Origin: JAABRE01 sp964413275
GTDB taxonomy: Bacteria; Cyanobacteriota; Cyanobacteriia; Cyanobacteriales; JAABRE01
Direction of reading: 5' to 3'
Assembly: GCA_964413275.1 (NCBI GenBank)
Contig: CAYPSO010000003.1
Location: forward strand, 23,539 to 87,538
DNA: 64,000 nt
Part shown: in pieces, positions 15,028 to 24,437 of the stretch
Layout: each line of letters starts with the position of its first letter
Position numbering within the stretch: position 1 is the first letter of the stretch
Made by a program: the position numbers and the translations under genes
Notes under the pieces: model-generated
What the model saw: the letters and a program-made list of their open reading frames with translations, nothing else
Database searches by the model: none
What the model was told of the DNA's origin: nothing

Positions 15028-16461
15028 ATGAACAAAAAATTAATATTTGCACTTTTAAACTATAAATCCAAGGAGAGCGGATTTACTACTGCTCTGGCAG
15101 TAGGTTTGGGATTAGTTATGCTCTTAGTTGGTACAACCATGATGCTTAGGTCTCAAGGTAGCCAAGCTAATTCCTTTTTACAAAAAGAAACTGCACTGAG
15201 CTTAGGTATAGCAGAAGGTGGCATGACCAGAAGCTTATCAAAACTAAATAGCGGTAAGTATTCCGATTATTTAAAATATAGTTACGATCCCAATGGTTAT
15301 TTAGGTACTGCTGTTAATGAGTGGGAAAATCCAGTTAGTTTAGGCCTTTGTACCGTAACTCCTGATGCTCTACAAGGTGATGTAACTGGTAAAGTTGCCG
15401 CAGGAGATGGGGAATATGAATTATTAGCTTACCGCTATAATAGTGGTGATGAGACTTCTCAACTATTAGTTAAAAGTACAAAATCATCAGCAGAATCAAA
15501 AGTTCAAGTCAAAGTTAACCTTGAAGAGGCTATTTTAGATAATTCCTTTCCGGGGGTTTATGCCAGTGAAGTAGTTAGTCTTGGAGGCAATAGCATTATT
15601 AAAACTGCGGGGGGTAGTGGAGACTCTGCTAATGTAATTTGTCGTGATTGTTACGATAACTTAAATAGCGGACAAAAAAGCGGTATTACCTTAGATTGTG
15701 AAAATGGTTTTATCTCCAAAGAAACAGCCTTAGATATTATGCAAGCTAGTGATGTTAATAATGTAGATGGTAATGCCTATATTTATAATGTAGATCTTCC
15801 CACTCTTCCCAGCGCACCCACTCAGCAATGCTCCTCAACTGCGCCAAAAAATCAAGAATGTTACATACCTATTAATCCTATTTCTGGGGCTATGACCTTG
15901 CCAAGACCAACCGATGTTACTGACAGAGCAACTTGGCTTTGGAGTGATATGACTGTTCCTTATCATTATGTTATAGGTAATTATAGTAATACAAACCAAG
16001 ACTCTATTACCATGACTGGTAACACTGCAATTTTAACTGCCGACACATCCATTGCCAGTATCCGTATTTACGCAGACCGAGATGTTAAACTCGCTGGTGG
16101 CGGTGGTAGTGGTACATCGGTGGTGCATAATGGCTCTCCAGAGCGTTTGGCTCTATTTGGCACTGGAGGAACAGATCAAGATATTACTATTAATGGTGGT
16201 GCTCAAGCGATTAATATGTTTATTTTTGCACCTAAGGCTACTGTGGGTGTTAATGGTGGTTCTAGCGATCCAGATTTGGTTGGTGTAGTTTGGTCGGATA
16301 CTTGGAATGGTTCATCTAGCGGTAATGTTGCCATAGAAATTCCCGATGGCATGGCAGAAAAATTATCTGATGAATTTGGTGGTAGTTATAACGTAGGAAT
16401 TAAAGTTTATTCCACCAGCGCACCTAAGAATTGGCGCAGAACAGATATTGATACTAACTAG
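15028..16461 (+). CDS. PilX-like minor pilin / pilus-associated protein, paralogue 1
   Basis: 477 residues. A short basic leader ends in ESG|FTTALAVGLGLVMLLVGTTMM, a prepilin-like cleavage after Gly18 followed by a hydrophobic helix, but without the usual Glu at +5. A helical segment with SLGIAEGGMTRSLSKL follows, as in PilX. The C-terminal half is beta-rich and glycine-rich, with INMFIFAPKATVGVNGG...VGVVWSDTW, which resembles the DUF7305/adhesin-like part of PilX-type proteins. It opens a five-gene cluster of pilin-like proteins. The likely site is the type IV pilus tip or base, possibly for adhesion or competence; this is inferred from the cluster. 220 nt without a gene follow it. Confidence 0.65.
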   Translation: MNKKLIFALLNYKSKESGFTTALAVGLGLVMLLVGTTMMLRSQGSQANSFLQKETALSLGIAEGGMTRSLSKLNSGKYSDYLKYSYDPNGYLGTAVNEWENPVSLGLCTVTPDALQGDVTGKVAAGDGEYELLAYRYNSGDETSQLLVKSTKSSAESKVQVKVNLEEAILDNSFPGVYASEVVSLGGNSIIKTAGGSGDSANVICRDCYDNLNSGQKSGITLDCENGFISKETALDIMQASDVNNVDGNAYIYNVDLPTLPSAPTQQCSSTAPKNQECYIPINPISGAMTLPRPTDVTDRATWLWSDMTVPYHYVIGNYSNTNQDSITMTGNTAILTADTSIASIRIYADRDVKLAGGGGSGTSVVHNGSPERLALFGTGGTDQDITINGGAQAINMFIFAPKATVGVNGGSSDPDLVGVVWSDTWNGSSSGNVAIEIPDGMAEKLSDEFGGSYNVGIKVYSTSAPKNWRRTDIDTN

Positions 16462-16681
16462 TAATAATACGTAAAAATATTTAATCAATTAATAATTAAT
16501 ATTAGTGAATATACGGAAGCAATTTATCTTTGTAAAGAGTTAGTTAAATTGATTTATTTGGGTGAAAATGTAACTATAATGAATTTGAAAGGCTAAAAAT
16601 AAATCAACCTTTTTACTAAAAATACACTGTCCCAATAACTAACAATTAACTAATATTAAAATTAAGGAACGCTACTTAATA

Positions 16682-18235
16682 ATGAATACTAAAATGAAAC
16701 TATTATTACTAGGCGGACAATTAAAAGAAAAAGGTTTTTCTTCTGTATATGCTATGGGTATAGGTCTAGTTGGTTTAGCTGTAGGCATGACTCTGATGGC
16801 TCGTGACCATAAAGGACAAGTAGTGGCCTATACTCAACAGGAATTTAATCAGGTATCATCTATTGCTGATGTAGGTGTTACTCGTATTCAATCTGTTTTG
16901 TTAAGAGTTCCGGGTTTGGCCAAGCAAGAATACAATGGTGATAACGGTACTGATGAGTGGACAGCCTATGCTACAGAATTGGATGCTGGTGGTGGAGTTT
17001 GCGGTGTTACCATAACTGATATTCTTAATACAGTCATACAACAACCTTTTAATGATGCAGGTGGTGCTGGTAAATTTAGATTGGTAAGTTATACTCCCCC
17101 TGGTGCTGGTGGTGGAGAAGGCACTTTAAAAATTCAAGCTACTACAGATACCACTGTTGCAAGTGTGTCAGACTTTAATAAGACTAACAGTGGTAAATCT
17201 ACCATCGAAGTTAAAATTCCTCTCAATGATGGTACAGGCACAACACCACCGGGCTTATGGGTAGCGACTTTTGATGATGGCTCAAACAAAAGTCTTGGTG
17301 AAACTAACCAACAAATTAATGCTGATGTTGTCACCCAAGATTGTAATACTGATGATTTTAATTCAACTAAGAATTTCCCTTCCGGTACTAATTGGCGGGT
17401 ATCAGCACAACCAATGATTAAGTTTCCTGATTTACCAGAGTTACCATCTAATATAACTGCTTTAAGTGATTTATCATCATGTTCGGCACTAACCACAAGT
17501 TCTACTCCTAACCAAAATATATTGGCTCAAGTAGCCGATCAATTTAAAGGTGTATTTATTTCTCCTGCTATGGCTGCTAATGATAAAGGTAAAGGTAAAG
17601 ACAGTAGTAGCGGTAGTAGTGGCAGTAAAGGTAGCAGTAAAAAAACCATCAGCTTACCCGGAGTTTGTGCAACAGCAGCTTATAATGATCAAGGAACACC
17701 TTCTGACACCAGCGACGACACCTACGACTTTTTAGTAAGTGAGTTAAGTTCTGATGATATAACCGTTGATTTAACTGGTTTAACTGGAAAGGCCGTCAGG
17801 ATTTTTGTTCAGGGCAATATTGAGTTAAAAGGAAATGCTGGTATATCCTCAGAGCCTAATACCTTACAAATCTATGGTAGTAATGGTGCAGGTATTAATG
17901 GTAAAGCCGTAAATTATGCTCTACCCGGAGATAGTAATCAATATACTACAACAGAGGTCTTAACCAGAGGCGGTGCTAACATTTATTCCTTCTTGTTTGC
18001 TCCCGCAGCCACAGCCGGTGTTAAAGGTGGTGGTAATGGTGGTGGATTTTATGGTGTAATGTGGGTAAATAACTGGGCTGGGCCTGGTTTCGGTTCTAGT
18101 TCTAATAAAATTGTGATCGATCCACCAAGCAACTTTAATTGGGATTTACTTCCTGAGAATATGATTGATAGTATCACTGTCTTACCGGGTAATGGTATTC
18201 AACCTTTAACGGCTCGTTATAGAAAAGAATCTTAG
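16682..18235 (+). CDS. PilX-like minor pilin / pilus-associated protein, paralogue 2
   Basis: 517 residues, a diverged copy of the gene before it. The leader again ends at Gly18 (KEKG|FSSVYAMGIGLVGLAVGM), without Glu at +5. Residues ~295-325 form a low-complexity Lys/Ser/Gly stretch (DKGKGKDSSSGSSGSKGSSK), preceded by SPAMAAN. The C-terminal part shares the FLFAPAATAGVKGGG...GVMWVNNW pattern with paralogue 1. Start chosen at ATG 16682; AAGGAACG lies upstream. It is 26 nt upstream of the PilV-like gene, so it is probably co-transcribed with the three genes that follow. Confidence 0.65.
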   Translation: MNTKMKLLLLGGQLKEKGFSSVYAMGIGLVGLAVGMTLMARDHKGQVVAYTQQEFNQVSSIADVGVTRIQSVLLRVPGLAKQEYNGDNGTDEWTAYATELDAGGGVCGVTITDILNTVIQQPFNDAGGAGKFRLVSYTPPGAGGGEGTLKIQATTDTTVASVSDFNKTNSGKSTIEVKIPLNDGTGTTPPGLWVATFDDGSNKSLGETNQQINADVVTQDCNTDDFNSTKNFPSGTNWRVSAQPMIKFPDLPELPSNITALSDLSSCSALTTSSTPNQNILAQVADQFKGVFISPAMAANDKGKGKDSSSGSSGSKGSSKKTISLPGVCATAAYNDQGTPSDTSDDTYDFLVSELSSDDITVDLTGLTGKAVRIFVQGNIELKGNAGISSEPNTLQIYGSNGAGINGKAVNYALPGDSNQYTTTEVLTRGGANIYSFLFAPAATAGVKGGGNGGGFYGVMWVNNWAGPGFGSSSNKIVIDPPSNFNWDLLPENMIDSITVLPGNGIQPLTARYRKES

Positions 18236-18261
18236 AATAATAGATAAAAAGAAGATCTTAA

Positions 18262-18762
18262 ATGAGGTATCCTATGATTTCATCCATATTCAAAACAAAA
18301 CCAGAAATAACTGAAGAAGGTTTTACGATCATCGATGTGATCATAGGTATCCTTATTGCTAGTACCTTTTTATTAGTCAGTCTCCAATCTATGGTACTCG
18401 CTACCTATTTTCGGGTAGCTGCCCAACAATCTTCTGAAGGTATTCTCTTAATACAACAAGATTTAGAAGAAATTAGATATTTAGCTACAACTACTAATCT
18501 TCCCTACGATACAACTTTATGTAGTCCTGCTAATGCTTCCTCTGGATATGGCCAAACCTTATTAGATTCTCTTCCTACTGTCACCAATCCTCAGAAGATC
18601 AATAACTTACAATACAATTTAACTCGTAACGCAACAGTCGCCTCAGACTCTCCCTACAACATTTTACAATTAAGCTATCAAATTACATCTTCAGATGATG
18701 GAGATGAAGTAGCAACATTATATACGGAGGTGATACCAGATGCGGCGTTTGAATGTAACTAA
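18262..18762 (+). CDS. PilV/PilI-like minor prepilin
   Basis: 166 residues. The prepilin peptidase site is EEG|FTIIDVIIGILIASTFLLVSLQ. Position +5, normally Glu, is Asp. The downstream region (ATYFRVAAQQSSEGILLIQQDLEEIRYLA) has the PilV-like helix with few aromatic residues and a mixed C-terminal domain with cysteines. An alternative ATG at 18274 shortens the leader by four residues. It overlaps the next gene by 23 nt. Confidence 0.75.
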   Translation: MRYPMISSIFKTKPEITEEGFTIIDVIIGILIASTFLLVSLQSMVLATYFRVAAQQSSEGILLIQQDLEEIRYLATTTNLPYDTTLCSPANASSGYGQTLLDSLPTVTNPQKINNLQYNLTRNATVASDSPYNILQLSYQITSSDDGDEVATLYTEVIPDAAFECN

Positions 18763-19276
18763 TCATTCTTTGGGTTTTACATTATTTGAACAATTAGTTG
18801 TACTGGTTATTATTGGTGTTGTAACTGCTATAGCTGCTCCTAGTTTCTTGATTTTGAATCAAAAAGCAAAAGTTGATGATGCTATGAATAGTTTACGCAT
18901 AGGTATTCAGGAAGGGCAAAGACAAGCAATTACGAAAAGCAAAGACTGTACTATTACTTTACCCGCAACAGGTACAACTAACCCAACCATTCGTAGTGAT
19001 TGTTTTCTTTATGGCAATGTTGAATTAAATGATGTCACTTTAGCTCACAATTATGCTCCTGATGCAGTAGATCCAAGTATTAGTAAAATTGTTTTTGATT
19101 ATAAAGGCAGACCAAGTACGATTAGTGATAAAGGTACAATGGTTGTTTATATTCCGGGTATTGAACATCAAAAATGTTTAGTTATTTCTAATTTAATTGG
19201 TATGACTCGTTCTGGTGATTATGATGATGTTCAAACTAATGGTGTATCTAGCACTTCGTGTACAACTTCAAATTAA
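18740..19276 (+). CDS. GspH/FimT-like minor prepilin
   Basis: 178 residues. The cleavage site is SLG|FTLFEQLVVLVIIGVVTAIAAPSF with the conserved Glu at +5, followed by a GspH/FimT beta domain (KIVFDYKGRPS and CLVISNLIGMTRSG near the end). It probably initiates pilus assembly together with the neighbouring PilV- and PilW-like proteins. The start lies inside the end of the preceding gene, which indicates translational coupling. Confidence 0.8.
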   Translation: MRRLNVTNHSLGFTLFEQLVVLVIIGVVTAIAAPSFLILNQKAKVDDAMNSLRIGIQEGQRQAITKSKDCTITLPATGTTNPTIRSDCFLYGNVELNDVTLAHNYAPDAVDPSISKIVFDYKGRPSTISDKGTMVVYIPGIEHQKCLVISNLIGMTRSGDYDDVQTNGVSSTSCTTSN

Positions 19277-19294
19277 TTACTAATATTATTAATC

Positions 19295-20035
19295 ATGAAA
19301 ATATCTTTTTTCAAATCTTTATTAAAAAAAAATTATATTAGAGCAGTTTTTGCCCCCCTAGCCCCTCTTAACCGCTCCTTAATCCCTTATAAGCCTTACC
19401 AAGGGGGGTGGGGTGGATTTACTTTAGTTGAACTATTAATAGCTAGTTTCATCGGAGGTTTAGTAATTGCTGGTGCAGGTTTTGGCTTAGTAAACATAGT
19501 AACGGCTAATGAAATTTCTGAAGCTAAAACCCAACGACGTCTTGAATTAAACCGAGCTATAGAATTTCTGTCTGAAGAAATCAGAATGTCAAATAAAATT
19601 AGTTCTGCTAGTGGTGGTACGTTTCCGGGTTCGGGAACTGGTGTATTATTATTAGATATAGCTGACGATCCTGATGATACTAATCCCAATCGAGTTTATT
19701 TTATTCGTTCAAGTACACCTACATGGATAGATAACTATACTATTAATCGTGCTTCAAGTGATTATTCAAGTTCTATTAGTGTTTCTAGTCCTAGTGATAA
19801 AGTTTTAGTGGATGCTTTGGATGCTCCTTCTAATATTGATCCTTCTTCTACTGAAGTAACCGATATTACTGCTGATTGTACCGGTGTCTCTGGTACTTTT
19901 TTAGGTGCTAATGGTTTTTATGCCTGTTTATATAGTGATAATCGTACCGTTGATTTGTATATGTATGGCAGACTAAGTAAGGATAGTAATCAATATATAA
20001 AAGTTGCTACTAAAGTTTTTGCTCGCGCTCAGTAA
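19295..20035 (+). CDS. PilW-like minor prepilin with a repeat-encoded leader
   Basis: 246 residues. The cleavage site is GWGG|FTLVELLIASFIGGLVIAGAG with Glu at +5, followed by the PilW-like ISEAKTQRRLELNRAIEFLSEEIR helix. The leader is 41 residues, much longer than the usual 6-20, because residues ~20-41 (FAPLAPLNRSLIPYKPYQGG...) are encoded by a GC-rich dispersed repeat at 19352-19413. That repeat supplies the Gly at -1. It is the last gene of the pilin cluster and is followed by a long palindrome that may end transcription. Confidence 0.8.
   Translation: MKISFFKSLLKKNYIRAVFAPLAPLNRSLIPYKPYQGGWGGFTLVELLIASFIGGLVIAGAGFGLVNIVTANEISEAKTQRRLELNRAIEFLSEEIRMSNKISSASGGTFPGSGTGVLLLDIADDPDDTNPNRVYFIRSSTPTWIDNYTINRASSDYSSSISVSSPSDKVLVDALDAPSNIDPSSTEVTDITADCTGVSGTFLGANGFYACLYSDNRTVDLYMYGRLSKDSNQYIKVATKVFARAQ
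19352..19413. repeat. GC-rich dispersed repeat forming the prepilin leader
   Basis: Begins GCCCCCCTAGCCCCTCTTAA and ends CCTTACCAAGGGGGGTGGGG. It shares TTACCAAGGGGGG and its C-run/G-run layout with the copy in tnpB (13829-13870). It is in frame with the PilW-like protein and ends immediately before the FTLVELL codons. Confidence 0.8.
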
Positions 20036-20085
20036 TATAGCAATTAGCAATTAGCTTTTAGCTTTTCTGGCATTATCAAATTATT

Positions 20086-20114
20086 GTAGGGGTTGAATAA
20101 TATTCAACCCCTAC
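20086..20114. terminator. Long palindrome after the pilin cluster
   Basis: GTAGGGGTTGAATA and TATTCAACCCCTAC form a 14-bp perfect stem around a single base. It is a common type of cyanobacterial dispersed hairpin. Its place, 50 nt after the last pilin gene, suits a transcription stop, but no T run follows. Confidence 0.5.
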
Positions 20115-20246
20115 GATATGTTATGGTGTGAACTTTTTTCCCCATAGCAGAAAATGAATTGGCTAGGATAGATGAGAATTGCTTGATTGACTAAAGCATT
20201 TAAAACAATAAAAATGTTAACAACATTAATCGATTGATTATGAGTT

Positions 20247-21410
20247 ATGGGTAATTTCCGTTTTTTTCTTTTTTTTCGTTATCTTAATTGGTTTGTTGTA
20301 AAAAAAACAATTAAAAGGACTTTTGAAGCCAGATTAATGGGTTTGTCATCGGAAATTGCTTTTAATACCTTACTAGCTTTATTTCCAACTATACTTGCTA
20401 TCTTTATGGCCATTGGCTTCTTTGAAGATTCTTTACAAAGAATTTTAGAGGATTTAGTACGTCAATATAAAAATGTTGTTCCCGTTATTGTCTGGGATTT
20501 ATTAAAAAATTTTGTTAATGAAATAGCAAAAACTAAAAGTAAAAGGTTATTTTCGATCAGTTTTATCGTGGCAATTTGGCTTTCTTCTGGTGCTTTAAGT
20601 GCAGCCATGAGAGCTTTAGATCAAATTACCCATATTCCCAGAAAAAAAATCAGGCCTTTTTGGCAAGCTAAATTAATTTCTTTATTTATTACCCTTGGTT
20701 CAATTTTTTTGTTAGTAATTGCTTCTTTTTTAGTATTTTTAGGAGATTCCATAGTTAAGATAGCCATTGAATTGATGGTTAAATTTCAATTAACTCAAAC
20801 AGGGACTTCTTTATTAATAATCCTTTGGCGTTTATTAAGTTGGCCAATTGTTTTAAGTGTTATAGTAATTACTGTTGCTTTTATTTATGAAATTATTAAA
20901 AGTCCTAAAAACATCAAATATCCCATTAAAAAAATTAAATTAATTGTACTTGTTATTATCATTAGTGGAATAATTTTATTAATATTAACTGGTTTATTAG
21001 TATTAGTTGATCATTTAATGATTGGATTAAAATTTAATTATAATTTAGCCTCAGTTTTAATAAAAATATCTAGTTTTTTAAGTTGGCCAGTTGCTTTAAT
21101 ATTTGTATCTATTGCTTTTGCTTTTATTTATCGTATTGGCGTAAGTTATTGGCAACAGGGAACTCCTTTACTACCCGGAGCAATTTTAGCAGCTATATCT
21201 TGGGCTATCATTTCTGGATTATTTCGTTTATATGTTTCTAATTTTGGTCAATATAATAAAGTATATGGTGCTGTGGGTGCTGTAGTGGTTTTAATGTTGT
21301 GGCTACAAATAACATCTCTACTTATGTTACTCGGCTATCAATTGAATATTATTGTAGGAGAAATAATGTTAAATCAAACAAAATCAAATAATATTAATAA
21401 CTCAAAATAA
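20247..21410 (+). CDS. YihY/BrkB-type membrane protein
   Basis: 387 residues with about six membrane helices. The N-terminal segment KTIKRTFEARLMGLSSEIAFNTLLALFPTILAI is the family's hallmark (normally RDNxxxxAAALAYYxLLSLFP). The last helices carry YGAVGAVVVLMLWLQITSLLMLLGYQLN. Once called ribonuclease BN, the family is not a nuclease; its members are polytopic membrane proteins of unproven function. The gene is followed after 42 nt by a large membrane transporter-like gene on the same strand. Confidence 0.88.
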   Translation: MGNFRFFLFFRYLNWFVVKKTIKRTFEARLMGLSSEIAFNTLLALFPTILAIFMAIGFFEDSLQRILEDLVRQYKNVVPVIVWDLLKNFVNEIAKTKSKRLFSISFIVAIWLSSGALSAAMRALDQITHIPRKKIRPFWQAKLISLFITLGSIFLLVIASFLVFLGDSIVKIAIELMVKFQLTQTGTSLLIILWRLLSWPIVLSVIVITVAFIYEIIKSPKNIKYPIKKIKLIVLVIIISGIILLILTGLLVLVDHLMIGLKFNYNLASVLIKISSFLSWPVALIFVSIAFAFIYRIGVSYWQQGTPLLPGAILAAISWAIISGLFRLYVSNFGQYNKVYGAVGAVVVLMLWLQITSLLMLLGYQLNIIVGEIMLNQTKSNNINNSK

Positions 21411-21452
21411 TTACTAAAATTGAAAGTATTATAAAAAGTATTTAAAAATCTA

Positions 21453-24431
21453 ATGAAACAGCTAAGAGCTAAGAGAAATAGATACAAAGTTCCCCAAAAA
21501 TTACTTAATTGGTTAAATTTACGTCCAGAAGAAGGAGAACGTACCTTACTAATGTTTACTGTTTTAACAGTTACTTCAGTAGGAATGCTTTGGGTAGAAC
21601 AAACTTCTATTGTTCTTTTTTTAGATAGTTTTGGTGCTAATTCATTGCCACTTATTTATATATCTAGTGCGATTATAGGCTCTGGATTAGGTTTTGTTTA
21701 TTCTTGGTTACAAAGTAATTGGCCTATTCAAAAAGTATTAGTAGCAGTTGTGGTAATTATGGCATTACCTTTGTTGTTATTTCGTATTGGTTTAGAAATA
21801 ACTTTTTTCCAAGGAATAATTGGTTTATTAACAGTTTTTTTATTAAGATTATGGATTGATGCTCAAGAAATATTAAATGAATTAAATGCTCAATTAGCAT
21901 CCAATCAATTGTTTAACCTTAGAGAAGTTAAACGAACTTATCCTATTATTTCTAGCGGTGTTTTATTGGCAGATGTAATAGCTGGGTTTTCCTTGCCAAT
22001 TCTGTTAATTTTTGTGGGAATAAAAAATATTTTATTATTAGCATTATTTGTGATTTTATTAGGAGCAATATTGTTATTTTATATTACTCAAATATATAGC
22101 CAATCATTTCCTAAAATATTTATTAAAAATAATGATGACTCAAATAAGCTGATGATGACATCATTACTAAGAAAATCATCCTTGGATTATATTATTCCTC
22201 TCTTTATTTTTTTAGTAATGGGAAAAGCTCTTTATGTCTTAGCAGAATTTCATTATTTAGGACAATTAGAAATTAATTTTACTCCTCAGGAAATTGCTAG
22301 TTTTTTAGGCTTTTTTTCTGGAGTGCTTGGACTTTTTGAAATTACTACTCAATGGTTTATTTCTAGTCGTATAGTAGAAAACTTAGGAGTATTTATTTCT
22401 TCTATGTTTTTACCTATATTTTTAGTAGTTATAGGAATCATAACCATATTATTAGTTAATATTTTAACTGATACTAATTTAACCATAGCTAATATTTTTT
22501 TATTTAGTGCGATCGCAATTAAATTTTTTGATGAATTATTTCACTATACTATTCTGGCAGGAATTAAACCTTTTTTATTTCAACCTTTCCCTATTAATAT
22601 TCGTAGTTCAGTTCAAACTTTAATCCAAGGTGTTGGCGAACAAATTATCACAGGAATAACAGGAATATTTATTTTAGCTATTGTTTGGTCGCTGAATGGT
22701 ATTTTTATTTTAGAAACTCCTGAATACATAGCAAATATTCAAGGTACGATCTTTGTGGCTGGAATTATTTTTTGTTCCTTAATTTGGGCTGGTATTGCTT
22801 GGTATTTACGTTACAGCTATATCAATTTACTGGTCAAAGAAGCTGAACAAGGTCGTTTGGGTTTTGCTAATTTTGATATTAAAACTTTTAAGCTGGTTAT
22901 TATTGAAGCTTTAAGTAATAAACAAACAGATATAGATAAAAGTTCTTGTATTGATTTACTTGAAAAAATAGACCCCGTTAATGCAGCAGAAATTTTAGCA
23001 CCTAGATTATTAGATTTATCCCCAAATCTACAAAAACAAAGTTTAGAAATTATGCTCAAAAATCCTAATCGAGAATATGTAGGAATTATACAGAAACTTA
23101 TTTATCTTAAACCACCGGTAGAAGTTTTAGCATTAAGTTTACGTTATATATGGCTATCTCAAACAAAAATTAATTTAGATATTCTTAAAACTTATTTAAG
23201 CAAGAATATTGAAGCAATTTTACGCAGTACAGCAGCAACTTTGATTTTAAAAAGAGGTAATAATCGAGATAAAAATGAGGCGATTATTGTCCTCGATAGT
23301 ATGATTAATTCCTCTGTTGAAAAAGAGAGGGTACTTGGAGTTGGGATTTTAAAAGATGGTGCTCAATCTTTTTTAATTAAACGTTATTTACCTAATTTAC
23401 TTCAGGAAAAATCATCCACCGTGCGTGGTGAATTAATAAAATTAATTGCTGAAAAAAAATTAGCTAATTATTATTATTTATTTTTAGATGGATTGTATGA
23501 AAAATCTTTACGAAAAGCAAGTCACAAATCATTACTAATGTTAGGTAATGAAGTTTTACCTTTATTAAATAAATTTTCTGAAGATAAACATAGATCGGAT
23601 GCGATCAGATTACAAGCATGGCATTCATTATCAGAAATAGGTACACCAGAAACTTATAACTCTTTAGTTCAACAATTAATTAGTAGTTGGGGAACAACTA
23701 GACGTAATTTATTGCGTGTTATTTTAAAAATTCCTGATGATAAAGGTTTAGATATACTCATGGATAGTTTAGGCAGAAATGGCATTGAAACCTTGATAGA
23801 TCAAGAATTATTAATGTTAGGACAAGTTTACGCAGGTTTAATAGATTTACAAGTCGCTTCCCGAGAAGGAGAATTAATTATAAATGCCCTACAAGGGATG
23901 AAAAATGATATTTTTGAAAGATGTTTTTTATTAATGCAATTTCTTTATCCTTTAGAAACAATTCAAGCTATAATTTTAAACCTAAATTCTGATAATTCTT
24001 ACAGCATAGATGTAGGTTTAGAATTATTAGATAATGGCATTGATTTACCTCAAAAAAATATTTTTCTCCAATTATTAGAGCGAGGTTTACCAGTAAAGAT
24101 AAAACAATTAGAAACCATTAAGTCAATCATCTCCTATCAGCCCATGACGGCTAAAGATAGATTAATGCGTCTGATTACTTTACGTCATTTTTTATCTGAT
24201 TGGACTTTAGCTTGTTGTTTTCATTTAGCTCGCAGTCGAAATTGGTATATTCAACAACAAATTATCTCCGTTTGTTTGCTTCATCCTAGCAGTTTTGTTC
24301 GAGAAGCAATATTAACTTATCTCAAAGAAAGAAATCCTACTCTTTGTCGTCAAATATTATTAAGAATAAAAAACGATCCCAATCCTTTAGTTTCTGCTTT
24401 AATAAATCAAATAAAAGCCGAATTAAATTAA
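21453..24431 (+). CDS. MFS/NTT-like membrane transporter domain fused to HEAT-like repeats
   Basis: 992 residues. The N-terminal ~450 residues form about 12 membrane helices (for example GERTLLMFTVLTVTSVGMLWVEQ, IYISSAIIGSGLGFVYSWL), resembling ATP/ADP-translocase-like or MFS proteins. The remaining ~530 residues are helical and soluble, with HEAT-like units (LLEKIDPVNAAEILAPRLLDL, QAWHSLSEIGTPETYNSLV). In relatives a cyclic-nucleotide-binding domain follows; here it is the next gene, 6 nt downstream. Probably a regulated membrane transporter or sensor; substrate unknown. Confidence 0.7.
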   Translation: MKQLRAKRNRYKVPQKLLNWLNLRPEEGERTLLMFTVLTVTSVGMLWVEQTSIVLFLDSFGANSLPLIYISSAIIGSGLGFVYSWLQSNWPIQKVLVAVVVIMALPLLLFRIGLEITFFQGIIGLLTVFLLRLWIDAQEILNELNAQLASNQLFNLREVKRTYPIISSGVLLADVIAGFSLPILLIFVGIKNILLLALFVILLGAILLFYITQIYSQSFPKIFIKNNDDSNKLMMTSLLRKSSLDYIIPLFIFLVMGKALYVLAEFHYLGQLEINFTPQEIASFLGFFSGVLGLFEITTQWFISSRIVENLGVFISSMFLPIFLVVIGIITILLVNILTDTNLTIANIFLFSAIAIKFFDELFHYTILAGIKPFLFQPFPINIRSSVQTLIQGVGEQIITGITGIFILAIVWSLNGIFILETPEYIANIQGTIFVAGIIFCSLIWAGIAWYLRYSYINLLVKEAEQGRLGFANFDIKTFKLVIIEALSNKQTDIDKSSCIDLLEKIDPVNAAEILAPRLLDLSPNLQKQSLEIMLKNPNREYVGIIQKLIYLKPPVEVLALSLRYIWLSQTKINLDILKTYLSKNIEAILRSTAATLILKRGNNRDKNEAIIVLDSMINSSVEKERVLGVGILKDGAQSFLIKRYLPNLLQEKSSTVRGELIKLIAEKKLANYYYLFLDGLYEKSLRKASHKSLLMLGNEVLPLLNKFSEDKHRSDAIRLQAWHSLSEIGTPETYNSLVQQLISSWGTTRRNLLRVILKIPDDKGLDILMDSLGRNGIETLIDQELLMLGQVYAGLIDLQVASREGELIINALQGMKNDIFERCFLLMQFLYPLETIQAIILNLNSDNSYSIDVGLELLDNGIDLPQKNIFLQLLERGLPVKIKQLETIKSIISYQPMTAKDRLMRLITLRHFLSDWTLACCFHLARSRNWYIQQQIISVCLLHPSSFVREAILTYLKERNPTLCRQILLRIKNDPNPLVSALINQIKAELN

Positions 24432-24437
24432 TTATTT

